NCBI GenBank assembly: GCA_036676175.1
Contig: JAKFDL010000115.1
Location: forward strand, 1 to 18,356
Reading direction: 5' to 3'
DNA: 18,356 nt
Origin: Methylotenera_A sp036676175
GTDB lineage: Bacteria > Pseudomonadota > Gammaproteobacteria > Burkholderiales > Methylophilaceae
The position numbers and the translations under genes were made by a program. Below are positions 1 to 5,888 of this stretch, piece by piece (position 1 is the first letter of the stretch; each line of letters begins with the position of its first letter). The notes beneath the pieces were generated by a model that saw only the letters and a list, made by a program, of their open reading frames with translations, did no database searches and was not told the DNA's origin.

Positions 1-90
1 GTGGGCCCTATTTTGTAGCCTCTTAACCACTCTCTTTTCAAAGTTAAAGTGTTTTTTTAAACAAACATATGCTACTTAAAAACCGCAATA

Positions 91-114
91 AAAAAGCCAG
101 TTAACTGGCTTTTT
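91..114 (-). terminator. Rho-independent terminator, probably bidirectional
   Basis: A perfect 24-base palindrome: a GCCAGTT/AACTGGC core flanked by A5 on one side and T-rich sequence on the other. Read on the minus strand it lies just after the small membrane protein gene ending at 128 and is followed by TTTTTTATT, so it should end that transcript. The symmetry means it could also stop a plus-strand transcript entering from the left. Confidence 0.8.
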
Positions 115-127
115 TACTAATATTTTT

Positions 128-364
128 TTACATCTTCATTAATTCCCTAATGTCTTTTTCAGGAAGTGTTATATCTAGTTCATTTAGCGTTTCACCTTTT
201 ACAAACAAACACAAAACAGCCACTATACCTTCTACCACAGCTATGAATGCTGCACATAAAACATAGGTTAAACTCATGTTGCCAGCATTAAACGCTGTAA
301 TAATTTGTGGCATTACTAACACAAATGCTACCGCATAGCCTATAAATCTGATCGTCCTTCTCAT
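128..364 (-). CDS. Small two-helix inner-membrane protein, function unknown
   Basis: A predicted 78-residue protein that I do not recognise. The basic N-terminus (MRRTIRF) precedes a hydrophobic segment at about residues 7-25. A second, longer one lies at about 31-55 and contains a glutamate (E45). A charged tail rich in Glu, Asp and Lys follows, so a two-helix membrane protein with both ends in the cytoplasm is plausible. I chose the ATG at 364 because AGAGAGG lies four bases upstream. An in-frame ATG 42 bases further upstream (406) lacks a comparable site and would add a charged extension before the first helix. The gene stands alone, with a terminator directly downstream. No function can be inferred; it may be lineage-specific. 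Confidence 0.6.
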   Translation of the reverse strand: MRRTIRFIGYAVAFVLVMPQIITAFNAGNMSLTYVLCAAFIAVVEGIVAVLCLFVKGETLNELDITLPEKDIRELMKM

Positions 365-400
365 AGAACCTCTCTTGCAATTGATTGATTTAACACGTAA

Positions 401-422
401 ATGCAAATTTAGCCATGCAAAT
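401..422. repeat. Direct repeat ATGCAAAT x2 upstream of the small membrane protein gene
   Basis: ATGCAAAT occurs at 401-408 and again at 415-422, six bases apart (14-base period), about 37 bases upstream of the start at 364. Spaced direct repeats in this position can be regulator binding sites, but nothing else supports that here, and AT-rich 8-mers recur by chance. Confidence 0.3.
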
Positions 423-521
423 CATGGGGGAATTAGCATAATTGTCTAATGCATATGAGTGTGTCTGTTCGGTAGGACTCTTATAGAAACAACTTAATGA
501 TCGAGTTCCACGATAAGTTAG

Positions 522-740
522 ATTAACCTAGGTGCAGGCTCACGCACCCAATATCTAGGTGGAGCTAACTGTGGAGTTGATTGGCTTAGTCAGTATCTGC
601 TTTCAGCCATGTCAAATAATCATCTTGGATCAGAACTACAATTGATCTTTTCTCGTCTCCACGCCCGTGGAAATGCTTCATTACTTCATGGCCAAGCGTG
701 TTTTTTCAAGTCTGATGAAATTGATACACTTTTAGCGCTA
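522..740 (+). pseudogene. Possible decayed coding remnant in an otherwise gene-free stretch
   Basis: The 373-base gap between the small membrane protein genes (365-737) holds no intact gene that I can support. On the plus strand, one frame stays open from just after a TAG at 519-521 and reads with protein-like composition through about 740 (for example LGAGSRTQYLGGANCGVDWL, then SRLHARGNASLLHGQACFFK). The first ATG, at 609, has no ribosome binding site and lies inside this protein-like text rather than at its beginning. Upstream, in another frame, ATG at 497 reads nine codons and stops. The frame's nominal stop at 792-794 lies within the opposing gene. A gene that lost its 5' end or suffered a frameshift would explain this. 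I cannot name the family, and chance openness is possible. Confidence 0.3.
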
Positions 741-941
741 AGTCTTAATTTCATCCTCATTATTCTTTTCCTTATCTTCAACCCAATCTGCTAAACCACC
801 CAAGCCACCTAATAGCATGATTGCTCCTACATAAAAAAGCACAGTTTTTACTGCTTGGTCTTGAAAGATAGTGTCTAACATGGATGGAAAGATAAATGCA
901 AAGGCAAGACCTAAACCTAATGAGATAAAAAGGATTTTCAT
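738..941 (-). CDS. Small membrane protein, function unknown
   Basis: A predicted 67-residue protein with a hydrophobic N-terminal helix at about residues 2-20 and a second Gly/Leu-rich helix at about 34-52 (LFYVGAIMLLGGLGGLADW). It ends in a strongly charged tail of Lys, Asn, Glu and Asp. The start at 941 is well supported by AAGGGG seven bases upstream of the ATG. The first helix could alternatively be an uncleaved signal anchor. No conserved motif suggests a function. It sits between gene-poor spacers with dyad symmetries upstream (993-1014 and 1038-1072) and is probably a monocistronic unit. The good ribosome binding site argues that it is real despite its size. Confidence 0.55.
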   Translation of the reverse strand: MKILFISLGLGLAFAFIFPSMLDTIFQDQAVKTVLFYVGAIMLLGGLGGLADWVEDKEKNNEDEIKT

Positions 942-992
942 GTTTGAACCCCTTACTAATCATTGTTAAATGTTATTAACTATTGGTAGTCT

Positions 993-1014
993 CTATACAA
1001 AAAAACATGTATAG
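993..1014. repeat. Inverted repeat CTATACA...TGTATAG
   Basis: Seven-base arms at 993-999 and 1008-1014 separated by an A-rich 8-base loop, followed on the plus strand by GTTTTT. The stem is A/T-rich and no plus-strand gene lies just upstream, so a terminator role is doubtful. It sits 52 bases upstream of the start at 941 and may be an operator for that gene. Confidence 0.35.
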
Positions 1015-1037
1015 GTTTTTAATGTACGCTTTTTTAT

Positions 1038-1072
1038 ATTAGCTTAATGTGCGCAAGGTAACATTAGCTAAT
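1038..1072. repeat. Imperfect inverted repeat upstream of the small membrane protein gene
   Basis: ATTAGCTTAATGT at 1038-1050 is the reverse complement of ACATTAGCTAAT at 1061-1072 except for one extra T. The arms are separated by ten bases (GCGCAAGGTA). The dyad lies in the 205-bp spacer between the genes starting at 941 and ending at 1202. It could bind a dimeric regulator or form a hairpin. No promoter of convincing quality was found beside it. Confidence 0.4.
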
Positions 1073-1153
1073 AAATATTTTCCGTTGTAATGCTTACTAT
1101 TATGCGACGTAAATAGTGAGAGTGCTCTAACTTCCCTTTACCATTACTACAAT

Positions 1154-1180
1154 AAAAAAACCCCTATTCGGGGCTTTTTT
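1154..1180 (-). terminator. Rho-independent terminator after the repeat lipoprotein gene
   Basis: On the minus strand this reads AAAAAGCCCC-GAATA-GGGGTTTTTTT: a GC stem with a five-base loop and a seven-base T-run, starting about 20 bases after the stop codon at 1202. It is a standard intrinsic terminator. Confidence 0.85.
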
Positions 1181-1201
1181 ATAATATCTATGTATACAAG
1201 G

Positions 1202-1447
1202 TTATTTAGCAGTGCCGCCGGTTCCTGTCCCAGCACCACTAGTAGCATCTCCTGTGCCGGTGCTCTCTGGATCAGTAGCACCAGTTCCTGTGCCAGCGCC
1301 ACTGGTAGCATCTCCTGTACCAGCAACATCTTTCTCAGTACTAGTAGCTCCAGTATTAGTGCCAGCATGAGGTTTTGGCCCCGCACATCCTACACAAAAG
1401 ACGATAGTCAATAATGCTAAGATTTTCCAAACATTGAATTTTTCCAT
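1202..1447 (-). CDS. Small Gly/Thr-rich repeat lipoprotein, function unknown
   Basis: A predicted 81-residue precursor. Residues 1-20 form a signal peptide with a hydrophobic core (ILALLTIVFCVG), and C21 in CVGC is the likely lipidated cysteine. The -3 position is Cys rather than the usual Leu, so the lipobox is slightly atypical; C18 is a less likely alternative. The mature part is low-complexity and dominated by Gly, Thr, Ala and Ser. It contains the 14-residue block GTGDATSGAGTGTG twice (residues 43-56 and 64-77), with a 21-residue period. The start is supported by AAAGGAG seven bases upstream of the ATG, and a terminator follows the gene. It would be anchored in a membrane facing the periplasm or outside, with a disordered, flexible body. 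I recognise no family. Confidence 0.65.
   Translation of the reverse strand: MEKFNVWKILALLTIVFCVGCAGPKPHAGTNTGATSTEKDVAGTGDATSGAGTGTGATDPESTGTGDATSGAGTGTGGTAK
1217..1321 (-). repeat. Tandem 42-bp coding repeat (two copies, 63-bp period)
   Basis: The copies at 1280-1321 and 1217-1258 encode the same 14 residues. They match at 36 of 42 bases, and all six differences fall in third codon positions and are synonymous. This supports the lipoprotein frame as the translated one and indicates either an old duplication kept under amino-acid constraint or convergent low-complexity evolution. Confidence 0.75.
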
Positions 1448-1531
1448 GAGAAAACTCCTTTTAATAACGTTTAAACGATATTAAGGTTATGCGCTACTGG
1501 AAACCTTGTATGTACGATAGCGCGCATAGTG

Positions 1532-1638
1532 AATTTATCGCAGAGATAAATTTAGGGAGAAATATTTCATCAAACCCAAGCCACCAAGTATGCGAGATAA
1601 TTAAAGATGTAGCTAAGCCAAATATTTCTCTCGGCTTA
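1532..1638. other. Structured gene-free region with three nested/overlapping dyads
   Basis: This lies in the 204-bp spacer between the lipoprotein start (1447) and the exported protein stop (1652). AATTTATC (1532-1539) and GATAAATT (1545-1552) form an 8-bp hairpin with a 5-base loop. GAGAAATATTT (1557-1567) is the exact reverse complement of AAATATTTCTC (1620-1630). TAAGCC (1614-1619) pairs with GGCTTA (1633-1638), so the second arm of the 11-bp repeat sits in the loop of this hairpin, a pseudoknot-like arrangement. No long T-run follows, so it is not a simple terminator. It could be the 3' UTR of the gene upstream on the minus strand, a small RNA, or a repeat remnant. Confidence 0.4.
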
Positions 1639-1651
1639 TTAAATCAAGCAC

Positions 1652-2029
1652 TTACCTATTGTTGAAAAAAGCAATATTCATGACACGGTCGTTTACAAAC
1701 GTCAGTTCAGTTTGTTTATAGGTACGTTTTGGATCATATTTGACAATATTGCTGTAGTACCACATCTCAACCTTAACTGGCTTGTTTTTCTTGTCATCTA
1801 AATTTTTACCTGTAACCGCTGCCGCGTTGGTTGGTTTAACAGATAGTTGTGTTTTTGTTGGCTTACCTAATTTATCAGTAATGACTTTTTTTGACTTACC
1901 GCTGAAATTGGTGATGAATTCGTCCTCTGTGTAGGTTTTACCTGCTGCAAAAGTTTGGCCAGCGGCAAGCATGCCCAAAACAACGCTTCCTAATAAAATT
2001 TTCTTGATGGTAACTAAATTGCTGAGCAT
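1652..2029 (-). CDS. Exported small protein with BamE/SmpA-like features, function unknown
   Basis: A predicted 125-residue precursor. The N-terminus carries Lys9-Lys10, then a hydrophobic stretch (about residues 11-24) and a likely signal peptidase I site after TFA (residue 28). The mature domain reads like the small BamE/SmpA-type or BLIP-like alpha-beta fold. A helix with a GKSKKVITDKLGKP pattern (a turn, then valine, then LGxP) precedes a strand with WYYSN and another ending LTFVNDRVMNIAFF. That fold is common in periplasmic proteins and does not give a specific function. No lipobox cysteine is present, unlike BamE itself. AAGGAT five bases upstream of the ATG supports the start. It is separated from the hydrolase upstream by 85 bases. 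Confidence 0.6.
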   Translation of the reverse strand: MLSNLVTIKKILLGSVVLGMLAAGQTFAAGKTYTEDEFITNFSGKSKKVITDKLGKPTKTQLSVKPTNAAAVTGKNLDDKKNKPVKVEMWYYSNIVKYDPKRTYKQTELTFVNDRVMNIAFFNNR

Positions 2030-2070
2030 TTTGTATCCTTATACCTATTAAATAAATAATTACATGATTT

Positions 2071-2088
2071 AACGCGTTCTGGCGCGTT
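2071..2088 (-). other. Short GC hairpin between hydrolase and exported-protein genes
   Basis: AACGCG (2071-2076) and CGCGTT (2083-2088) form a 6-bp stem with the loop TTCTGG, about 26 bases past the stop codon at 2115 in the direction of transcription. No T-run follows on the minus strand, so it is at best a weak terminator or a 3'-end stabilising hairpin. Confidence 0.35.
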
Positions 2089-2114
2089 TTGTTGACCTGG
2101 CCTATATTCAGCTA

Positions 2115-2894
2115 TCAACTAAAGTTTAATTTTAAGCCATCAAACCCCACGAATACGTTTTTTTGTGGTGCGCTTAATAGCATATTTGTAAGCGTTGCGT
2201 ATTCTAATTCATGTGTCATATGAATCATATAGCTTTGTTTTGCATTGATACGACCTATGTATGCAAGGCTTTGTTCAATGTTTATATGTGTGGGATGCGC
2301 AGTTTCGCGTAAACAGTCTATCAATAAAAGATCTAAATCCTGCAGCAAACCAAACGAAGCCTCTGGAATTTGAGATACGTCTGTCATATATGCCATATTG
2401 CCAATGCGATAGCCAAAAATTTGGCTTTTACCATGCTGTACAGGTATTGGTGTTACATCCACACCAAACAATTTAAAGGGTGCGGACACAGCTTCAATAC
2501 GTAGCACAGGCAAATCCCAATAACTTGCTAATGGCTCACGCAGCGTATAACCAAATTTTTGGCTGATATGCGAAACTGCATCATCTTTGGCGTACAAGGG
2601 AATTTGGCTGCGCTGAATTTGGCAAAATGCTCGCAAATCATCTATACCATGCAAATGATCGGCATGCGTGTGCGTGTAAAGCACGCCATCAACCCGCTTA
2701 ATGTTTTCACGCAAAGCCTGGTTACGCAAATCTGGACCAGTATCGATGAGTATATTTTCACCTGAATCTAGCGTAATTAAGCTGGAACAACGCGTGCGTT
2801 TGTTATGTGAATCAGTCGATACACAAGTTGCACAGCCACAGCCTACCACTGGCGTGCCTGCGCTGGAGCCTACGCCTAGCATGGTGAGTTGCAT
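2115..2894 (-). CDS. PhnP-like metallo-beta-lactamase-fold phosphodiesterase
   Basis: A 259-residue MBL-fold hydrolase. The metal-binding signature HTHADH is at residues 75-80 (H75, H77, D79, H80), with further likely ligands H154, D172 (MTDVS) and H228 (HMTHE). A CGCATC cluster (C19, C21, C24) together with H200 or H225 matches the extra structural zinc site of PhnP-type enzymes, which cleave cyclic phosphate esters such as phosphoribosyl 1,2-cyclic phosphate. Length is close to PhnP's roughly 250 residues. No other phosphonate (C-P lyase) gene is nearby, so the substrate may be a different cyclic phosphodiester and I give no symbol. The ATG shares one base with the tatD stop (TAATG) and has no Shine-Dalgarno sequence, so translation is probably coupled to tatD. 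Confidence 0.85.
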   Translation of the reverse strand: MQLTMLGVGSSAGTPVVGCGCATCVSTDSHNKRTRCSSLITLDSGENILIDTGPDLRNQALRENIKRVDGVLYTHTHADHLHGIDDLRAFCQIQRSQIPLYAKDDAVSHISQKFGYTLREPLASYWDLPVLRIEAVSAPFKLFGVDVTPIPVQHGKSQIFGYRIGNMAYMTDVSQIPEASFGLLQDLDLLLIDCLRETAHPTHINIEQSLAYIGRINAKQSYMIHMTHELEYATLTNMLLSAPQKNVFVGFDGLKLNFS

Positions 2895-3673
2895 TATTGG
2901 ACTGGCACTGCGTGCTTGAATAGGCTGAAAAAGTTATGTGTTGTTGCTTGCATCACTTCCTCTAAACTAATACCGCGCAAATTGGCAATTTCTTGCGCCA
3001 CATATTTTACATAGGCTGGCTGATTGGTTTTGCCTCGAAATGGCACCGGCGCTAAGTAGGGCGAATCGGTTTCGACTAATATTTTATTTAATGGAATTGC
3101 TTGCGCCACTTCTTTGATTTGTGTCGCATTTTTAAAAGTGACGATACCCGAAAACGAGATATAAAAGCCCATTTCAATCGCAGCCAGAGCCACCTCTAAA
3201 TTCTCGGTAAAGCAGTGCATCACCCCGCCCACTTTGTTGGCGCCCTCCTCACTCATAATGCGCAATGTATCTTCTGCAGCACTACGTGTATGAATAATCA
3301 AAGGCTTTCCCGCTAAAACAGCGGCACGAATATGTGTGCGGAAGCGCTCACGTTGCCATTCTAAATCACCCGTCAAACGAAAATAATCCAACCCTGTTTC
3401 ACCAATTGCGACTATTTTTGGGTGTTGGGCCAAGCTAATAAGCGCTTCGACGCTAGGCTCTTCAATATCTTCGTAGTCTGGGTGCACGCCGACGGATGCA
3501 TAGAAGTTTTCATACTGCTCAGCCAAACTGAGCACCTCGGGGAATTTATCCAAGGTAACAGAGACGCACAAGGCATGGCCAACCTCTGATTGTTGCATCA
3601 GTTGACGAACTGCGTGCATGTTGTCAGTAAACTCGGAAAAATTAAGGTGGCAATGTGAATCAACTAACATCAT
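2894..3673 (-). CDS. tatD: TatD-family metal-dependent hydrolase/DNase (YcfH-type)
   Basis: A 259-residue TatD-family TIM-barrel nuclease. The metal ligands expected in the family are visible: H7 and H9 in the opening VDSHCHL, E92 in IGETGLDY, H128 in IIHTR, H153 in MHCF and D203 in ETDSPYLAP. Family members remove bases from DNA 3' ends using divalent metals. The sequence resembles the YcfH branch, which in many proteobacteria follows holB and pilZ exactly as here. The annotated start gives Met-Met; the second Met (3670) would fit the family N-terminus equally well, and neither has a strong ribosome binding site. The stop overlaps the start of the downstream hydrolase by one base. Physiological substrate uncertain. 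Confidence 0.93.
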   Translation of the reverse strand: MMLVDSHCHLNFSEFTDNMHAVRQLMQQSEVGHALCVSVTLDKFPEVLSLAEQYENFYASVGVHPDYEDIEEPSVEALISLAQHPKIVAIGETGLDYFRLTGDLEWQRERFRTHIRAAVLAGKPLIIHTRSAAEDTLRIMSEEGANKVGGVMHCFTENLEVALAAIEMGFYISFSGIVTFKNATQIKEVAQAIPLNKILVETDSPYLAPVPFRGKTNQPAYVKYVAQEIANLRGISLEEVMQATTHNFFSLFKHAVPVQ

Positions 3674-3750
3674 ATTTTGGCTACAGTGATAAATAATATA
3701 TCCCCTGGAAGGCTTATGAATATTGGCTCTCAGGGAAATTTGATAGATGC

Positions 3751-4128
3751 TTACATGGTATGCGTCGCACGATTGGTTTTTAGTGCACCGCCCAATAAGT
3801 TTTCGATCTTGTTTTTGACTTCTAAGCCGCCGTCTTTTTCACTAAATTGCACGCCGATGCCTTGTGGCCGATTAGCTTGGGGCGAAGGCATAATCCAAAT
3901 CACTTTGCCTACTACTTTCAACTTCATCGGGTCATCCACCAAGCTTAGCAACATGAATACTTCTTCACCAATTTTAAAGTTTTTGTTGGTGGGGATAAAC
4001 AAGCCACCACCTTTTACATAAGGCATATATGCAGCATATAGCGCAGACTTTTCTTTAATAGCTAGAGAAAGCACGCCAGGCTTATTGCTTGCGTCTTTGA
4101 TTTGGTCTGTATTGACTTGCATGTTCAT
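3751..4128 (-). CDS. pilZ: PilZ-domain protein, type IV pilus biogenesis type
   Basis: A 125-residue single PilZ domain resembling the founding type IV pilus PilZ. Recognisable pieces are the central YVKGGGLFIPT turn, a KIGEEVFMLLSL strand, a KVVGKVIWI strand and the GIGVQF motif near residue 90. The RxxxR and D/NxSxxG motifs used by PilZ domains to bind cyclic di-GMP are absent, as in this subfamily, which acts through protein contacts (FimX/PilB in characterised systems) rather than by binding the nucleotide. Its position between holB and tatD is the classical one. Two ATGs (4128 and 4122) are possible; neither has a good Shine-Dalgarno, so the start is uncertain by two codons. No pilus structural genes are in the window. 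Confidence 0.88.
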   Translation of the reverse strand: MNMQVNTDQIKDASNKPGVLSLAIKEKSALYAAYMPYVKGGGLFIPTNKNFKIGEEVFMLLSLVDDPMKLKVVGKVIWIMPSPQANRPQGIGVQFSEKDGGLEVKNKIENLLGGALKTNRATHTM

Positions 4129-4206
4129 GTGAGCTGATGGCCTTATTTAATCTGTATCAATCTTTAAGTAGCTATGAAACCTTTTAAAATACATGTCTTA
4201 ATTGGG

Positions 4207-5196
4207 CTAGATGGCTTTAAATAATTGCACGTATTGCAACAATAAACTTTCTAATTGCGCCTCGTTACTCAGTGGATGATTCGCCGTTTTCTTTGCTTCC
4301 TGCAACTTATCTTGGAACCCTAATAATAAGCGCAAGTTTACGCTTTTAGCCAATGCTTGCAAAGTGTTTATCTGCTGGACGTGATAACGCAGCACCTGCG
4401 CCAGCTTGTAGGCTTGTATATCAAACACCCATTTTTGCAGCGTTTCGATGGCGCGTTCCATACCCAAGGTTAGAAACAAGGGTGCGCAAGCAAAAGGGTC
4501 TAATCTTTCTCCAAGCGCAAGATTTTTAAGCAAGACTGCGCTTGATTCGCCTTCTTCCGCAATCTGCAATGCTAATAAGGGCGCACCACCCGCCAAATCC
4601 AATACATTCCCTGCATTGTTTATTTGCTGTGCGGCTAACCAGGCAAGCGCATCTTCCCTGTTGGGTAGCGGCATATCAATGGCCTGGCAGCGGCTGGTAA
4701 TGGTGGCTAGTAAACGTTGCGGCTGGCTGGATACCAGTAAAAACAAGGTTTTTGCAGGTGGCTCTTCTAGCACTTTTAGTAATGCATTGGCTGATGCGCT
4801 GTTAAGCATGTCGGCAGGTGAAATGATAATGACGCGGTACCCATTGACTTGATGGCTAGAAAGCGTTAAATAATCAAGCAGTTGGCGAATTTTAGCTACT
4901 GCGATTTGGGTTTTTTTAGTAGTTTTTTTCTTGATTACTTCTTCTGCGTCATCACTGTCTTCTGGACCAATCAGCATAAAATCTGGGTGGGTGCCTTCAG
5001 CAAACCAACTGCAGCTTTGGCAATTGTTACAAGCTTGCTGTTGACTGCTCGCTTGCTGGCACAAAATGGCTTTAGCCACATCGAATGCAAAGCCTTGCTT
5101 ACCAGTGCCGCTACGACCCCTAAGCAACATAGCATGCGGCATTTTTGCGCCCTGCTGCATCATGTGCTGCCACTGTTTGTTTTGCCAAGAATACAT
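4207..5196 (-). CDS. holB: DNA polymerase III subunit delta' (clamp loader)
   Basis: A 329-residue AAA+ clamp-loader subunit. Features in order: a P-loop GRSGTGK (residues 27-33), a zinc module with C46, C56, C59 and C62, a Lys-rich charged insertion near residues 80-95, the LLKVLEEPP segment and the SRC motif in TSRCQ. The C-terminal part is the helical oligomerisation domain. Delta' works with tau/gamma and delta to load the beta sliding clamp at replication forks. The P-loop looks intact here, unlike the degenerate one in the E. coli protein; nucleotide binding cannot be judged from sequence alone. The gene begins 17 bases after the tmk stop and lacks a strong ribosome binding site, which fits co-transcription with tmk. 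Confidence 0.95.
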   Translation of the reverse strand: MYSWQNKQWQHMMQQGAKMPHAMLLRGRSGTGKQGFAFDVAKAILCQQASSQQQACNNCQSCSWFAEGTHPDFMLIGPEDSDDAEEVIKKKTTKKTQIAVAKIRQLLDYLTLSSHQVNGYRVIIISPADMLNSASANALLKVLEEPPAKTLFLLVSSQPQRLLATITSRCQAIDMPLPNREDALAWLAAQQINNAGNVLDLAGGAPLLALQIAEEGESSAVLLKNLALGERLDPFACAPLFLTLGMERAIETLQKWVFDIQAYKLAQVLRYHVQQINTLQALAKSVNLRLLLGFQDKLQEAKKTANHPLSNEAQLESLLLQYVQLFKAI

Positions 5197-5213
5197 TTAA
5201 ATTACCATATATA

Positions 5214-5837
5214 TCATATGATTGAAATGATATTTTCAACTAATACTTTAACCTTGTCTAAGGCTTGATTCGCATTCACAATACGGAAACGCCCTGGATT
5301 TTCTTCTGCGCGCATTAAATATGCTGATCGTAATTTCTCAAAAAATTGTGCGTTCTCACGTTCGAATTTATCAGGCTCGCGTGCACTTGCCAGTCTTTTC
5401 ATGCTAATTTCTACCGGCACATCAAAAAGTAGCGTCAAATCTGGCTGCAGTTTGCCTTGGACCCACTTCTCCAATTGTTTAATCTTGTTAGCTGGAACAC
5501 CTTTTGCACCAGACTGGTAAGCAAAAGTTGCATCTGTAAAACGATCAGATAGCACATAAGCGCCTCGCTTTAAGGCGGGCTCGATCACCGCGTTAATGTG
5601 TTCACGCCGTGCTGCAAACATCAATAGGGTTTCGGTTTCCACATGCATCGCGTCATGTAATAACAAAGCGCGCAATTGCTCGCCAAGCCTTGTTCCGCCT
5701 GGCTCTCGCGTAGAGACCACCTCAATACCACGCGCTTTGAGCGTCTCAACAATAGTAGGAATATGCGTACTTTTCCCCGCACCATCCATGCCTTCTAATG
5801 TGATAAATTTACCGCGTTTTTTAGATGTTGTTACCAT
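5214..5837 (-). CDS. tmk: Thymidylate kinase
   Basis: A 207-residue dTMP kinase that converts dTMP to dTDP for DNA synthesis. The P-loop is GMDGAGKST (residues 16-24), the REPGGT block is at 44-49, the DRF motif at 98-100 is followed by TDATFAYQ, and the LID region around residues 150-162 holds SAREPDKFERE. The Gly-containing P-loop with a basic LID is the E. coli-like arrangement. The ATG at 5837 is the only sensible start, as the P-loop follows closely. The spacer of 51 bases to mltG carries no clear terminator, and the Shine-Dalgarno is weak. The stop codon lies 17 bases from holB. Confidence 0.96.
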   Translation of the reverse strand: MVTTSKKRGKFITLEGMDGAGKSTHIPTIVETLKARGIEVVSTREPGGTRLGEQLRALLLHDAMHVETETLLMFAARREHINAVIEPALKRGAYVLSDRFTDATFAYQSGAKGVPANKIKQLEKWVQGKLQPDLTLLFDVPVEISMKRLASAREPDKFERENAQFFEKLRSAYLMRAEENPGRFRIVNANQALDKVKVLVENIISII

Positions 5838-5888
5838 TACGCTGGGGTTTCATTCAAAACTAAGGTTTCCATTAAATTAAGCCCCATT

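Noticed and set aside
407..608. tRNA-like or structured RNA gene in the spacer (GGTGC...GCACC hairpin near 531-548)
   Set aside because: A single 5-bp hairpin is present, but no cloverleaf, T-loop or other tRNA landmark could be traced.
1147..1414. Alternative reading frames on both strands over the repeat lipoprotein gene
   Set aside because: They exist because the repeated low-complexity DNA lacks stops in several frames. The repeat copies differ only at silent sites of the lipoprotein frame, which also has the ribosome binding site and signal peptide.
3701..3736. TCCCCTG...CAGGGA dyad between pilZ and tatD
   Set aside because: The pairing needs a bulge and a long loop and is not followed by a T-run, so it is too weak to call a terminator.
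4448..4852. 134-codon plus-strand open frame inside holB
   Set aside because: It lies wholly antisense to a well-supported holB with clamp-loader motifs, shows Ser/Ala-biased shadow composition and has no ribosome binding site.
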